Shown here: positions 41,961 to 50,764 of the stretch, piece after piece
Numbering within the stretch: position 1 is the first letter of the stretch
How the letters are laid out: every line of letters starts with the position of its first letter
Assembly (NCBI GenBank): GCA_015067835.1
Contig: SVLS01000004.1
Span: forward strand, 1 to 64,000
Direction: 5' to 3'
DNA from: Oscillospiraceae bacterium
Lineage (GTDB): Bacteria; Bacillota; Clostridia; Oscillospirales; Oscillospiraceae
Length of the DNA: 64,000 nucleotides
Made by a program: the position numbers and the translations under genes
The notes under the pieces: model-generated
The model's database searches: none
The model's input: only the letters and a program-made list of their open reading frames with translations
What the model was told of the DNA's origin: nothing

Positions 41961-42833
41961 TTATACCTTTCGCTGAGTTAACTCATTTGCTAAAGCGCTC
42001 AAATAAGCCGCATCGTCAAATACGTCAAGCGCATCAATGGCCTTATGCGTATATTCTTGAACCAATTCCTCACATTTTTCCAGCCCGTAAAGGCGAACAA
42101 AGGTGTTCTTGCCCCCATCGGTTCCGACGCCCTTGCCCATCTCTTCCTTCGTTCCGATAACATCCAGCATATCGTCACGAATCTGGAAGGCTAAGCCTAA
42201 ATGAGCAGCAAATTCACCGGCCGCTTGCAGCTGCCGGTCATCGCCACCGCCGGCAATGACACCTAAACAACACGCAGTATGGATGAGCGCACCTGTTTTT
42301 CTGGATTGAATATCCAGAACCTCCTGTTGGGAAAGCTGCCGCTCCTCGCTGGAAATATCCAGCACTTGTCCGCCAACCATTCCCAGCGAACCAATGTCTT
42401 TTGCAAAAACCCCAACCGCTTTGGCAACATCAGAAGCAGGCAAATCAGCAGAAGCGATGCAGCCAAAAGCATCTGAAAGCAGCGCATCTCCAGCCAGTAT
42501 CGCCATTGCCTCTCCATATACCTTATGGTTGGTCAGCCTGCCGCGGCGGTAATCATCGTTGTCCATTGCCGGAAGATCATCGTGAATCAGGCTGTAGGTA
42601 TGAACCATCTCCACCGCCGCCGCAAAGGGTGTTGCCTTTTGCCAATCCTTGCCGCACAATCTTGCGAATTCAAACACCAGGATGGGGCGCAACCGCTTTC
42701 CACCTGCAAGGAGGCTGTAAGCCATCGCCTCATACAGCGATTTTTGAGGCTCGTTACCGAATTGACAAAACCATTTTTTCAAATATTGCTCAATATACTG
42801 ACGATATTCAGCAGAAAGCTCAACCGTTTTCAT
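41961..42833 (-). CDS. ispA: Polyprenyl (farnesyl/geranyl) diphosphate synthase
   Basis: This 290-residue enzyme condenses IPP with allylic diphosphates. The two Asp-rich motifs are HDDLPAMDND (near 82) and QIRDDMLD (near 214), with GGKRLRP (about 43-49) and GGQVLD in between. The short-chain type is consistent with farnesyl diphosphate as product, feeding UppS at 59172-59894. I start at ATG 42833, which overlaps the xseB stop; GGAG precedes it. xseA-xseB-ispA is a common Firmicutes order. Confidence 0.93.
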   Translation of the reverse strand: MKTVELSAEYRQYIEQYLKKWFCQFGNEPQKSLYEAMAYSLLAGGKRLRPILVFEFARLCGKDWQKATPFAAAVEMVHTYSLIHDDLPAMDNDDYRRGRLTNHKVYGEAMAILAGDALLSDAFGCIASADLPASDVAKAVGVFAKDIGSLGMVGGQVLDISSEERQLSQQEVLDIQSRKTGALIHTACCLGVIAGGGDDRQLQAAGEFAAHLGLAFQIRDDMLDVIGTKEEMGKGVGTDGGKNTFVRLYGLEKCEELVQEYTHKAIDALDVFDDAAYLSALANELTQRKV

Positions 42834-43056
42834 CCTCAAACTCCTCAAATGTCGGATTTCCATCCGCACCTTTTACGACCTTTTCAACCTGAAGCTGTGC
42901 TTCATTAAGCATTTTGTCACAGGCGCGAATCAGCTCTGTCCCCTCTTGAAACAGCTTCAACGACTCATCCAGTGCCACATCGCCCCGTTCCATCACGCGA
43001 ACAATCTGCTCCAGACGCTGCATATTACCTTCAAAGGTTGCATTTTTTTCATTCAT
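42820..43056 (-). CDS. xseB: Exodeoxyribonuclease VII small subunit
   Basis: This 78-residue protein has the family core FEGNMQRLEQIVRVMERGDV and LDESLKLFQEGTELIRACDKML. It assembles with XseA. Its ATG overlaps the xseA end by 8 nt and its end overlaps ispA. Confidence 0.93.
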   Translation of the reverse strand: MNEKNATFEGNMQRLEQIVRVMERGDVALDESLKLFQEGTELIRACDKMLNEAQLQVEKVVKGADGNPTFEEFEDENG

Positions 43057-44263
43057 CGCAATTCTCCTTTATCTGCGTTACCGCTGCCGCCAGGCTGCCG
43101 TCATTCAATTTGATTTCAACATTCTGTCCCACTCGAACCTGAGAGACGCTTCTGATAATTTCACCATCATCTGCCTGGGTAATTGCATATCCCCTGGTCA
43201 GTACCTTTAGCGGGCTCATTGCATCCAATTTAGCCGCCTGCTCCACAAATCGGCGCCGCCTTTGCTCCAAAAGCGTGGTTTGGGATGAAATCAGTCGGTT
43301 ATGAAGAAGCAGTACGCCTTGTCTTCGCTGATTCAGATAACCCACAGGACTGACAATGGTCGGACTGGCTGAGAGTGCCCTCAGATGCTGTCTGCCGGAC
43401 TTGATTTGCCGGGTAAGACATGTGACCATTGTGGCTGAAAAGCTGTCCAGAACCTGTCGCAGAGCGTCCTGATCCTGAACTGCAAGCTCCGCCCCATTGG
43501 AAGGCGTAGCAGCACGCAAATCTGCAACATAATCGGAAATGGTTACATCCGGCTCATGTCCCACAGCAGAAATGACAGGGATCTCCGATTCGTAAATTGC
43601 TCTTGCCACTCGCTCATCATTAAAGGCCCATAAATCCTCGATGGAACCACCGCCCCGACCCACAATCAACAAATCAGCCAGCTTGAACCGGTTTGCATAT
43701 CGAATGGCGCCTACAATCTCCGGTGGCGCTTCCGCCCCCTGTACGCGAACCGGAAACAGCCGAACCTTTGTAAGTGGGTAGCGCTTTCTGAGAATTCGCA
43801 GCATATCGTGCACCGCTGCACCGGCTGAGCTGGTAACAATCCCGATGACACCCGGATATTTAGGCAGCGGCTTTTTATGTGCCGGGTCAAACAGACCCTG
43901 CTCCGCAAGCTGTGCCTTCAGCTGCTCAAAGGCGGCATATAAATCGCCCACACCGTCCATAGCCATAGAGGAGCAATACAGTTGATATGCACCGTCTCGC
44001 GGGAAAACCGAAATTTTTCCCATTGCGATGACCTTCATACCATTGTCAGGACGAAAGCGCAAGCGCACTGCATTTCCCTTAAACATAACGCATTTTAATG
44101 CGCCACCTTCATCCTTCAGGGTGAAATAATGGTGACCCGAGGGGTACATTTTATAGTTGCTGATTTCACCGCGAACCGCAACTGCACCCAGAAGCGGGTC
44201 AGCATCCATACGACTGCGAATATATTCATTGATTTGAGTGATAGACAGAACCTGCTGTTCCAT
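43049..44263 (-). CDS. xseA: Exodeoxyribonuclease VII large subunit
   Basis: This 404-residue nuclease degrades single-stranded DNA. It has an N-terminal OB domain (ITQINEYIRSRMDADPLL) and the catalytic region with GVIGIVTSSAGAA (near 135), VGRGGGSIEDLWAFNDE (near 200) and SAVGHEPDVTISDYVADLRAATPSNGAE (near 228-255). GGAGGAG lies upstream of the ATG. Confidence 0.95.
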   Translation of the reverse strand: MEQQVLSITQINEYIRSRMDADPLLGAVAVRGEISNYKMYPSGHHYFTLKDEGGALKCVMFKGNAVRLRFRPDNGMKVIAMGKISVFPRDGAYQLYCSSMAMDGVGDLYAAFEQLKAQLAEQGLFDPAHKKPLPKYPGVIGIVTSSAGAAVHDMLRILRKRYPLTKVRLFPVRVQGAEAPPEIVGAIRYANRFKLADLLIVGRGGGSIEDLWAFNDERVARAIYESEIPVISAVGHEPDVTISDYVADLRAATPSNGAELAVQDQDALRQVLDSFSATMVTCLTRQIKSGRQHLRALSASPTIVSPVGYLNQRRQGVLLLHNRLISSQTTLLEQRRRRFVEQAAKLDAMSPLKVLTRGYAITQADDGEIIRSVSQVRVGQNVEIKLNDGSLAAAVTQIKENCDE

Positions 44264-44264
44264 T

Positions 44265-45188
44265 TTACTCCTCCATCAATCGATTTGCCAACACTGCAAC
44301 GCCCATGGCATTGTCCGTTGAAAACTGTGGTTGTGCAAAAATGGGATAAAATTCGCTCATACGGCTACGAAGCATCTGATTGGAAGCAACGCCGCCGGAA
44401 AAAACCACCGGCAAACCGGGATACTTCTTTAGAGCATTCGCTGTTGCCTGGAAAACCGCCTGCGCTACACAGCGCAGCGCATAAGCAGCCGTCTCCGAAA
44501 CTGATGGATGCTTTTCATAGAACTGCTGCACCTTATTCTGTGCACCGGAAAGTGAAAACTCCATCTCAGGGCACCTGACACGAAATACTTCCGTTAATTC
44601 TGCCTCACGGCCGGCAATGTCCAAATGCTTGCCGGCAGGAAATGGCAGATTCAACATCACACCGGTGCGGTCAATCAGCTGACCGGCAGAAATGTCCGTC
44701 GTACCGCCGATGCGCTGGCAAACAACATTTTTCCCCTCCGGCTTTACCAGCAACAGTTCTGTTGTGCCGCCGGACAGATGCCAAGCAAGATGCTCTGTGT
44801 CCATTAAATCCAAACGACCGGCGCTCCACAAGGATGCCGCAATATGCCCCTGTTGGTGAGAAACCTCCACCAGCGGTACTTTCAAAGCATCAGCAAGCAA
44901 TTTCGCGTGGCTATATCCAACCATAAAGCAGGGCATATAGCTTCCGTCCACTGCCCGGGGGCGGGTTGACACACCAACCGCACCGATTTGATTGTCCTGT
45001 ATATGGGAAAACAGCCTGCCGGAAAGCTCCGGCAGGCTTTTAATATGGGCAAATACAGCATCTGATTGGCGCAATCCAAGCTCCCCCGCCTTTACCGGAA
45101 GCAGCTGGGAGCAATTCTCACCACCATTGCCATCAAAATAAGCAACAGAGGTGGTGTAATTGCTGGTATCCATTCCCAATGTAATCAT
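44265..45188 (-). CDS. TsaD/Kae1-like (peptidase M22 fold) paralogue
   Basis: This 307-residue ASKHA-fold protein begins TLGMDTSNYTTSVAYFD, has the metal-ligand pair HQQGHIAA (near 109), a nucleotide-binding HLSGGTTELLLV (near 137) and VFSGGVASNQMLR (near 268). True TsaD makes the t6A modification; its own sequences read LGIETSCDET at the start. This form is a separate clostridial group found between nusB and xseA, annotated in databases as O-sialoglycoprotein endopeptidase-like. Its role is unknown; the metal site is retained. The ATG overlaps the nusB stop by 1 nt (TGATG). Confidence 0.75.
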   Translation of the reverse strand: MITLGMDTSNYTTSVAYFDGNGGENCSQLLPVKAGELGLRQSDAVFAHIKSLPELSGRLFSHIQDNQIGAVGVSTRPRAVDGSYMPCFMVGYSHAKLLADALKVPLVEVSHQQGHIAASLWSAGRLDLMDTEHLAWHLSGGTTELLLVKPEGKNVVCQRIGGTTDISAGQLIDRTGVMLNLPFPAGKHLDIAGREAELTEVFRVRCPEMEFSLSGAQNKVQQFYEKHPSVSETAAYALRCVAQAVFQATANALKKYPGLPVVFSGGVASNQMLRSRMSEFYPIFAQPQFSTDNAMGVAVLANRLMEE

Positions 45189-45646
45189 CAGCATTCCCCT
45201 ACAGACGAAAGACCGCGGGCAAAGCTTCCCAAAATACCGTTTACAAAAGCACCCGTATCATCGCCATCGTATTTTTTTGCAAGACGAACTGCCTCCGAAA
45301 CTGCAACACCGGTGGGAACATCCTCTACATAAAGAATCTCAAAAATTGCCAGCTGCATAACCGCACGGGCCAGTCTGGAAATGCGGGATACATCCCAGTC
45401 GATGGAATACTTCTGAATATATTCATTCAGCATTTCCTGACGATTGGCAACGCCGGAAACAACGCCGTCAATATATGCCAGCTGGGCACGGCTCGGACGC
45501 TCCTCGTAGATTTCATTTTCCTCGGAGAGCAGCTTGTAGTATTCCTTTTCAAGGCGTGTCGCAACAACGACATCCGGTTCTTCTCCGGTAAAGCCCTGAG
45601 AATAAATCAAATGCACTGCCAGTTCTCTGGCATTGGCTCTGGTCAT
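45188..45646 (-). CDS. nusB: Transcription antitermination factor NusB
   Basis: This 152-residue helical protein has the family motifs ARELAVHLIYS at the start and VSRISRLARAVMQLAIFEILYVEDVPTGVAVSEAVRLAKKY with FVNGILG at the end. It binds boxA with S10 in rRNA antitermination. AAGGAGG precedes the ATG. It is 9 bp downstream of the Asp23 gene. Confidence 0.95.
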   Translation of the reverse strand: MTRANARELAVHLIYSQGFTGEEPDVVVATRLEKEYYKLLSEENEIYEERPSRAQLAYIDGVVSGVANRQEMLNEYIQKYSIDWDVSRISRLARAVMQLAIFEILYVEDVPTGVAVSEAVRLAKKYDGDDTGAFVNGILGSFARGLSSVGEC

Positions 45647-45655
45647 AGTGCCTCC

Positions 45656-46021
45656 TTACGGGCGGATAATGCCACAAACGTGGACATTCACCGCAATGGA
45701 TTTCACACCTGTAATGGCCTCAACCGCATTGATAATGGCAGTCTGTGCAACCTCTGCGATGGAAACAACACTTTTACCGTAGGTGATGACAATATCAACA
45801 TCAATCGTCGTGACATTCTTATCCGAAACAGCAATGCGGATTGCCTTCTCAGACCGCTTACCCAGGCGGTCAGAGGCATCATAGTTGGAGCGACTGCCAA
45901 TGCTAAAAACGCCCTTCACATCCTTCAGTGCCTGAACAACAATAGATGCAATCACATCTCTGGAAATCATAACGCTTCCGTTTTCTTCCACTTTACATAC
46001 ATAATTCTTTTGGTCAGCCAT
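45656..46021 (-). CDS. Asp23/Gls24 family envelope stress protein
   Basis: This 121-residue protein has the family pattern GSVMISRDVIASIVVQALKDVKGV, then IDVDIVITYGKSVVSIAEVAQTAIINAVEAITG and IAVNVHVCGI. It is the AmaP/YqhY-like member that commonly precedes nusB in Firmicutes. GGAGG lies 7 nt before the ATG. Confidence 0.92.
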   Translation of the reverse strand: MADQKNYVCKVEENGSVMISRDVIASIVVQALKDVKGVFSIGSRSNYDASDRLGKRSEKAIRIAVSDKNVTTIDVDIVITYGKSVVSIAEVAQTAIINAVEAITGVKSIAVNVHVCGIIRP

Positions 46022-46071
46022 AAGGATACCTCCCGATTATTTACGCCTATTATGGCATAATTCTTTACTTT

Positions 46072-46100
46072 AGTATACCAAATAAAATGACACTCGTCAA
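46072..46100 (-). promoter_or_regulatory. Promoter of the asp23-nusB-xseAB-ispA operon
   Basis: On the minus strand TTGACG (46100-46095), 17 bp, TATACT (46077-46072). Confidence 0.8.
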
Positions 46101-46129
46101 TAAAATTTCATCAGAAGATGCTTAAATAG

Positions 46130-46163
46130 GCAAAAAATTAGCCTGTGGAAGTTCCCACAGGCT
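46130..46163 (-). terminator. Terminator of the spoIIIA operon
   Basis: On the minus strand AGCCTGTGG and CCACAGGCT form a 9-bp stem (46163-46140), followed by AATTTTTTG. It lies about 10 nt after the spoIIIAH stop. Confidence 0.88.
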
Positions 46164-46172
46164 TTATTACCA

Positions 46173-46745
46173 TCACTGTACCTCTACCACACGAATGTCT
46201 TCCATCCCAAAACCGGATTGCGTAATCACAATGTCAGCAATCACCGCAACATCCCCATTCTGCATTCCACCCTCCGGACTGGCAACTGCAACAGAAATAC
46301 CTGTATCAGACATATAGGCAACGCAATCCGTATAGCCCTTGGCAATAATCAAACTTTCGATTTGCGCCTCACACAAGGCAGTTTGAACGATTTTCTCCAG
46401 TTGTGCATTGGATTCCTGCTGTTCGCTGGCAGAACCGTAAGCCATTGCCTCCTGCAGCAAGTTGACAGCGCTGTCCCGCGCCTCCTGTCTCGACAGGCGA
46501 ACCGCAGCAAAATAGTCAATGGAAGTATCTGTACCCTCCAGATTTGTTTCCGTATCCAGAATCAGGCTGCTATCCGACATTACCATTTCTGCATCCAGCA
46601 TATCTGTCAGATCTGCAACATTCTGGGAATTGGAATACATCCAGTTCATATATATTCCGGCACACACCACCAACAAGACGCCTGCAGCCATCATATTTTT
46701 CTTGCAGTTCCCTTTACTCCATTTTTTCATATCCCACTTTTTCAT
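46173..46745 (-). CDS. spoIIIAH: Stage III sporulation protein AH
   Basis: This 190-residue protein has one membrane segment (about 20-36) and a ring-forming YscJ/FliF-like extracellular domain (about 95-190). It is the mother-cell half of the channel that joins the mother cell and forespore, meeting SpoIIQ from the other side. The segment RLSRQEARDSAVNLLQEAM and the pattern ADIVITQSGFG agree with the family. GGAGG precedes the ATG. Confidence 0.9.
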   Translation of the reverse strand: MKKWDMKKWSKGNCKKNMMAAGVLLVVCAGIYMNWMYSNSQNVADLTDMLDAEMVMSDSSLILDTETNLEGTDTSIDYFAAVRLSRQEARDSAVNLLQEAMAYGSASEQQESNAQLEKIVQTALCEAQIESLIIAKGYTDCVAYMSDTGISVAVASPEGGMQNGDVAVIADIVITQSGFGMEDIRVVEVQ

Positions 46746-46758
46746 AAACAGCCTCCAT

Positions 46759-47241
46759 TCATTTCATTTTCAGTACGGAAATTTGACTCGTGTCCAAGCC
46801 GGTTACCTTTGATACTGCTTCTGTAATGGCAAGGCAAACGCTTGCACGCTCAGCCCCCTGACATAAAATGATTGCACCGCGGTATGTAGGAGAAATCACT
46901 TGCGCCACCAACCCACTTTGACCGCGATTTTCATTGGTAATAATCACGGTGTCCTCCCGGTTCTCTCCAGGCTTATCCGTCTGGTATATCACCTGTTCTC
47001 CAGTTTGATATGTGAGCATTACCTGTACCCTTCCAGCTCCTTCAATTCCTGCCAATATATCTTCCAGCTGCTCACAGACAGATGGCTGTGTCACCGTGCT
47101 TTCTGTTGGTGTTACCGTTGCTTCCTTTCTTGTTTGCGCTGGTATCAACATCAAGACCACACCAACAAGAAGAATGAGAACAAAATATTTATACTTTCCT
47201 ATCCAGTTTGTTAATTTCTCCCGTATTGCTACCCTGTCCAT
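46759..47241 (-). CDS. spoIIIAG: Stage III sporulation protein AG
   Basis: This 160-residue protein has one membrane segment (about 19-34) and an extracellular ring-building domain with LEDILAGIEGAGRVQVMLTY (near 58-77) and GAIILCQGAERASVCLAITEAVSKVTGL. It forms a large ring in the feeding-tube complex. It overlaps the end of spoIIIAF by 13 nt. Confidence 0.93.
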   Translation of the reverse strand: MDRVAIREKLTNWIGKYKYFVLILLVGVVLMLIPAQTRKEATVTPTESTVTQPSVCEQLEDILAGIEGAGRVQVMLTYQTGEQVIYQTDKPGENREDTVIITNENRGQSGLVAQVISPTYRGAIILCQGAERASVCLAITEAVSKVTGLDTSQISVLKMK

Positions 47242-47705
47242 ATCTGTTCCTCCTGCGCAATTCCCAGTTCATCTGTCAGTAAGCGTGTAATCACCTGCTT
47301 TGCATAGGGCGAGATATTTCCCGACAGCACGACCCTCTTCGGTGTGGCCAAGTTATCATTTGAGAGTATGACCTCCACCTGTAATTGACAATCCAATGCC
47401 TTGGCTTCGTCCAAAATGTATGCTTCCACCTGCTCAGTTATGCTTTCGCGGTATGCTTCCATTGCCATTTTTTCTCCGTCAGCCACGATTTGATCCCCAT
47501 TCGCGTGAATATCCTCCGCCCAGCCAAACCAATGTCCAAAGGAAATAGAAGAAATCGGCGAGATAACCGCCATCACCATCAAAAGACCGGCAAGGAATTT
47601 GACGGAAACACCAAGAACTCCTTTTTTTCCTGCCAGTGCTGTTACTGCAGCGCATAACAATGCTGCAGCTACTACACCAACAACATATTCCCGAATCCCG
47701 TCCAT
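47229..47705 (-). CDS. spoIIIAF: Stage III sporulation protein AF
   Basis: This 158-residue protein has two N-terminal membrane segments (about 7-23 and 31-51), then a soluble domain with YRESITEQVEAYILDEAKALDCQ. The start at ATG 47705 overlaps the spoIIIAE stop by 1 nt (TAATG); AAGGGAATGGG lies upstream. Confidence 0.9.
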   Translation of the reverse strand: MDGIREYVVGVVAAALLCAAVTALAGKKGVLGVSVKFLAGLLMVMAVISPISSISFGHWFGWAEDIHANGDQIVADGEKMAMEAYRESITEQVEAYILDEAKALDCQLQVEVILSNDNLATPKRVVLSGNISPYAKQVITRLLTDELGIAQEEQIWTG

Positions 47706-48745
47706 TATCCCATTCCCTTCATAAAACAGATAGTGCTGATCAGATGCAAAAAGCAAACAGTTCCCACCATACCCAGCAGCAGACCCATGGCGGTTGAAAA
47801 ATCATCAATCAGCTGGGATGCCTCCTTCATTCCAAACACAGCGCAAACAGACGCTGTAAGCTTCAGAAGCAGAAACTGGAAGCCCATTTGCAAAAAAGGT
47901 GAAATCCATATTCCCATAATTGCAAAAAGGCCATAGACGCCCACTGCGTTTTTCATAACACCGACGCTGAGAACCACGGCCTCCGATGCATCGGACAAGA
48001 TACCTCCTACCACGGGAACAACACCGGAAATGGTCAGCTTTGTCGCCTTAACGGCTGCCGCATCCGTCGTACCGGTGATGACTCCGGTAATGCCCATATA
48101 GCCTGTGAATACATACAGAATGGTTTTCAGCATCCACGTCATCAGCCATTTGATGAAGTCCCGAAACTTTTTCAGAAGCTCCTCGCCGGTGGCGGCATTA
48201 CCGATCGCCAACGCCAAATAGACATAGATAAGCGGCACAAGAATCTTACCTATCAGTGTACTGAGTACCGTATTGAATACTGCTGTTCCGGCATAGAGGG
48301 CTGTTGCACCGGTAGTTCCACCCTGCGCAGCCAATGCTGCTGTTATTACCGGCAAAAGGAGTTTACCGTATTCACTCAGCTCCTCCACCGTCCTGGCGCA
48401 TAGGTTTATCATACTGTTGGCTTGTCCAAGTAAAATTGTTCCGATAGCCAAGGTGGAAACAAATTTCACCACCTCTTTGCTGTTGCCGGGCATTCCGTTA
48501 AAAAGCGATGCCATCAGCACGACTGCTATCAGCGCTAGGCAGGAACCGGCAGCTGCCGCCATCTCCGGCTGAAACTTCATAATGCCGTTTTTCAGCAGCT
48601 TCCACAGCCCTTGCCCAAAGCTTTCCGTCTGCGCCGGCATCAGCTCCTCTACCTCCGGTGGAGCGGTAGGCGGTGTGAATTCCATTGCAGCTACAGGGAT
48701 AGCCAACAGAGTCAAAAGGGCCAACAGAATCAGAACTTTTCTCAT
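47705..48745 (-). CDS. spoIIIAE: Stage III sporulation protein AE
   Basis: This 346-residue membrane protein has a signal peptide (MRKVLILLALLTLLAIPVAA) and about seven to eight further membrane segments. Typical regions are LYAGTAVFNTVLSTLIGKILVPLIYVYLAL and SGVVPVVGGILSDASEAVVLSVGVMKNAVG, the latter strongly conserved in the family. It overlaps spoIIIAD by 4 nt. Confidence 0.93.
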   Translation of the reverse strand: MRKVLILLALLTLLAIPVAAMEFTPPTAPPEVEELMPAQTESFGQGLWKLLKNGIMKFQPEMAAAAGSCLALIAVVLMASLFNGMPGNSKEVVKFVSTLAIGTILLGQANSMINLCARTVEELSEYGKLLLPVITAALAAQGGTTGATALYAGTAVFNTVLSTLIGKILVPLIYVYLALAIGNAATGEELLKKFRDFIKWLMTWMLKTILYVFTGYMGITGVITGTTDAAAVKATKLTISGVVPVVGGILSDASEAVVLSVGVMKNAVGVYGLFAIMGIWISPFLQMGFQFLLLKLTASVCAVFGMKEASQLIDDFSTAMGLLLGMVGTVCFLHLISTICFMKGMG

Positions 48746-49137
48746 ACTTCCCCCAATATCTGCTGTATCAGCTGTATAAGACTATTCATAAGCGGAATCG
48801 ACAGCCAAAGAATCGCAACGGAACCTAAAATCTGCATGGTCTTACTCAGCGCACCATTGCCGGCATCCGCGCAAATCAGCGATCCGATTTCCACGATCAA
48901 TCCGATTCCCACCGCCTTGAGCATAATACTCAGCCATTCCGGCTGAAGGTTGCCTAGTGCCTGCAGTTGACGCAGTAAATCCAATACCGGCTCCAGGAAG
49001 CGAAAGGCAACGAGAATAATCAGGCAGCAAGCACCGATGCTCAGAACCAGAGCATATTCCTTTCCCTGACGGGAGAGAATAATCCATAACACCACCGCTA
49101 CCAGCATCCCGGCGACGGCCTGTAACAGCCACCCCAT
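48742..49137 (-). CDS. spoIIIAD: Stage III sporulation protein AD
   Basis: This 131-residue protein has about four membrane segments with KEYALVLSIGACCLIIL (near 26) and VGIGLIVEIGSLICADAGNGALSKTMQILGSVAIL (near 76-110). Its ATG overlaps the spoIIIAC stop by 1 nt (TGATG). Confidence 0.92.
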   Translation of the reverse strand: MGWLLQAVAGMLVAVVLWIILSRQGKEYALVLSIGACCLIILVAFRFLEPVLDLLRQLQALGNLQPEWLSIMLKAVGIGLIVEIGSLICADAGNGALSKTMQILGSVAILWLSIPLMNSLIQLIQQILGEV

Positions 49138-49331
49138 CAGAATTGAAACAACGTCTTTACCAGGTCAAAAAGCTCTGAAATTTTATGGGCAATCATCATC
49201 AGAACCACCACAAGACCGGCAATCGTTGTCATTGTAGCCTGCTCCTCACGACCGGAGCGGGACAATACCTGATTTAAAATCGAAACAATTATTCCAATGG
49301 CTGCAATCTTAAATATTAAATCAATATCCAT
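49137..49331 (-). CDS. spoIIIAC: Stage III sporulation protein AC
   Basis: This 64-residue protein has two membrane segments with IDLIFKIAAIGIIVSILNQVLSRSGREEQATMTT and MIAHKISELFDLVKTLF. It starts 2 nt after the spoIIIAB stop; no strong ribosome site is visible, so translation is probably coupled. Confidence 0.92.
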   Translation of the reverse strand: MDIDLIFKIAAIGIIVSILNQVLSRSGREEQATMTTIAGLVVVLMMIAHKISELFDLVKTLFQF

Positions 49332-49333
49332 AG

Positions 49334-49843
49334 CTAAATCAATAATATCGTCAGCGCCGCACCGGCGCAAAATCCCAGCGTTTGATAATTACGAAGCCGT
49401 TGTGGCTGATGATGCTCCAGAACCTCCAGCTGTCCCTGACAAGACTTTTTACACCGCTCCAGACTCGTTAGTTGTCCTTGCAAGTCAAACCGCCCCAAGG
49501 TCTGTCCAAGTGCCTGCAGTTGAGATGCCGCATATCGCGGAAGCTTTGCTGTCACTTTTAAAGCCGATACCGTACATGTCCCCACATCCGCAGATTCCAG
49601 CTTGTCCAACACATCCGCAAGATTGCAAAAATATGTACTTACGCTTCCGTCGGTCTTATCCCCTGCAAACCGGCATAAATCCGGCAAGGGAGGCAAACGG
49701 TATTCCAATTCACAAATCATTACATCCATCGCCTTTACAAGCTGATGCAGCGCTGCCACCTCTTTACGGTAGTTCATTGCCAGCATCAACCCGTAGCCGC
49801 CACAGCCCAGCAAAATCAAAATCGAACCAATCAGCTTTATCAA
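49334..49843 (-). CDS. spoIIIAB: Stage III sporulation protein AB
   Basis: This 169-residue protein has an N-terminal membrane segment (about 2-19), a long helical soluble domain (NYRKEVAALHQLVKAMDVMICELEYRLPPLPDLCRF) like pilus-type GspF helices, and a C-terminal membrane segment. The start is a TTG at 49843, 4 nt after the spoIIIAA stop. The upstream open frame overlaps spoIIIAA and is not used. Confidence 0.88.
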   Translation of the reverse strand: MIKLIGSILILLGCGGYGLMLAMNYRKEVAALHQLVKAMDVMICELEYRLPPLPDLCRFAGDKTDGSVSTYFCNLADVLDKLESADVGTCTVSALKVTAKLPRYAASQLQALGQTLGRFDLQGQLTSLERCKKSCQGQLEVLEHHQPQRLRNYQTLGFCAGAALTILLI

Positions 49844-49847
49844 GACC

Positions 49848-50675
49848 TTACATCCTTTCCATTCGCCACGACTTGTCCCGTCGCAGTACCAATGCCTGTG
49901 TAAACAATCCGCTTTCCGCCAAGGGGGTGTACACGCGACGCCGCCGCAAATCCTCACAGTCTGCTGCATGCGCCGTTGCAAGCAAATCCACACCACACCA
50001 GGCTGCTTGCAGCAGTGCCTTACAATCCTGCTCTGCTGTTATCTCGTCAACAGCAATACATCCCGGGCCCATTGTGCGCAAGGCCATCTCAATGCCCTGA
50101 ATCTTGCTGCAGCCGGTCAAAATATCCGTCCTCTTGCCTGGCTCAAAAATATCGCCGGGAGGAAACAGTTCCCCACGCTCGTCCACCACACTAACTGCCG
50201 TTCCTGAATCCGAACGGGTACGGATAATGTCCCGCAGCAAGGTGGTTTTCCCCGCACCCGGCGGTCCGAGAATCAACAGCGAATGCTGCATTGGTGCACC
50301 TTTGCCGATCCCGGTAAATGACCTTGCAACACGGATACATAACGAACGGACAGATCGAATGCCGGTAACTTGTCCACCTTGAACCACGCACTCCCCGCAA
50401 ATACCGATACGATGCCCGCCAGCTGCCGTTAAATAGCCCTGTGAAGACGTGGCGGCAGACCATGGAGAATATCGGCTGGCGGTATTTACCGTATAGTGCA
50501 GGTCCTCCGTTGTTGTGATTACTGAAAGGATGGTGGATTTTCCACAAATCCGCAGCTCTACCGGCTGTCCCAGCCGCAATCGTAATTCCTCCAGGTGTTC
50601 CTTCCCCAGCCTGTCCACTTCCTTGCGCAGTCTTGCCGGCACGACAGACAAAAATGCCTCCCACGCACATTTCAT
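49848..50675 (-). CDS. spoIIIAA: Stage III sporulation protein AA (secretion-type ATPase)
   Basis: This 275-residue ATPase resembles type II/IV secretion motors. It has Walker A LGPPGAGKTTLLRDI (near 133-147), VVDERGEL (near 162), CIAVDEITAEQDCKALLQAAWCGVDLLATAHA (near 206-237). It drives the SpoIIIA channel during engulfment. I start at ATG 50675, with AGGAG 8 nt upstream. Confidence 0.95.
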   Translation of the reverse strand: MKCAWEAFLSVVPARLRKEVDRLGKEHLEELRLRLGQPVELRICGKSTILSVITTTEDLHYTVNTASRYSPWSAATSSQGYLTAAGGHRIGICGECVVQGGQVTGIRSVRSLCIRVARSFTGIGKGAPMQHSLLILGPPGAGKTTLLRDIIRTRSDSGTAVSVVDERGELFPPGDIFEPGKRTDILTGCSKIQGIEMALRTMGPGCIAVDEITAEQDCKALLQAAWCGVDLLATAHAADCEDLRRRRVYTPLAESGLFTQALVLRRDKSWRMERM

Positions 50676-50693
50676 TTGCATCACTCCTACCCA

Positions 50694-50721
50694 AGACTAT
50701 GCGGCTATTTCACCGTTATGC
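50694..50721 (-). promoter_or_regulatory. Candidate SigE-type promoter of the spoIIIA operon
   Basis: On the minus strand GCATAA (50721-50716), 14 bp, CATAGTCT (50701-50694). It partly matches SigE elements (ATA-type -35, CATA-T-T -10, 13-15 bp spacing) and the known SigE control of spoIIIA. No sigma-A promoter is visible in this gap. Confidence 0.4.
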
Positions 50722-50726
50722 CAAAT

Positions 50727-50762
50727 AAAAATCCCACTGCAATACTCTGCAGTGGGATTTTA
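50727..50762. terminator. Terminator after polC
   Basis: ATCCCACTGCA and TGCAGTGGGAT (50731-50758) form an 11-bp stem with a 6-nt loop, with A and T runs on both sides. It lies 3 nt after the polC stop and shields the spoIIIA operon from read-through. Confidence 0.9.
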
Positions 50763-50764
50763 CA

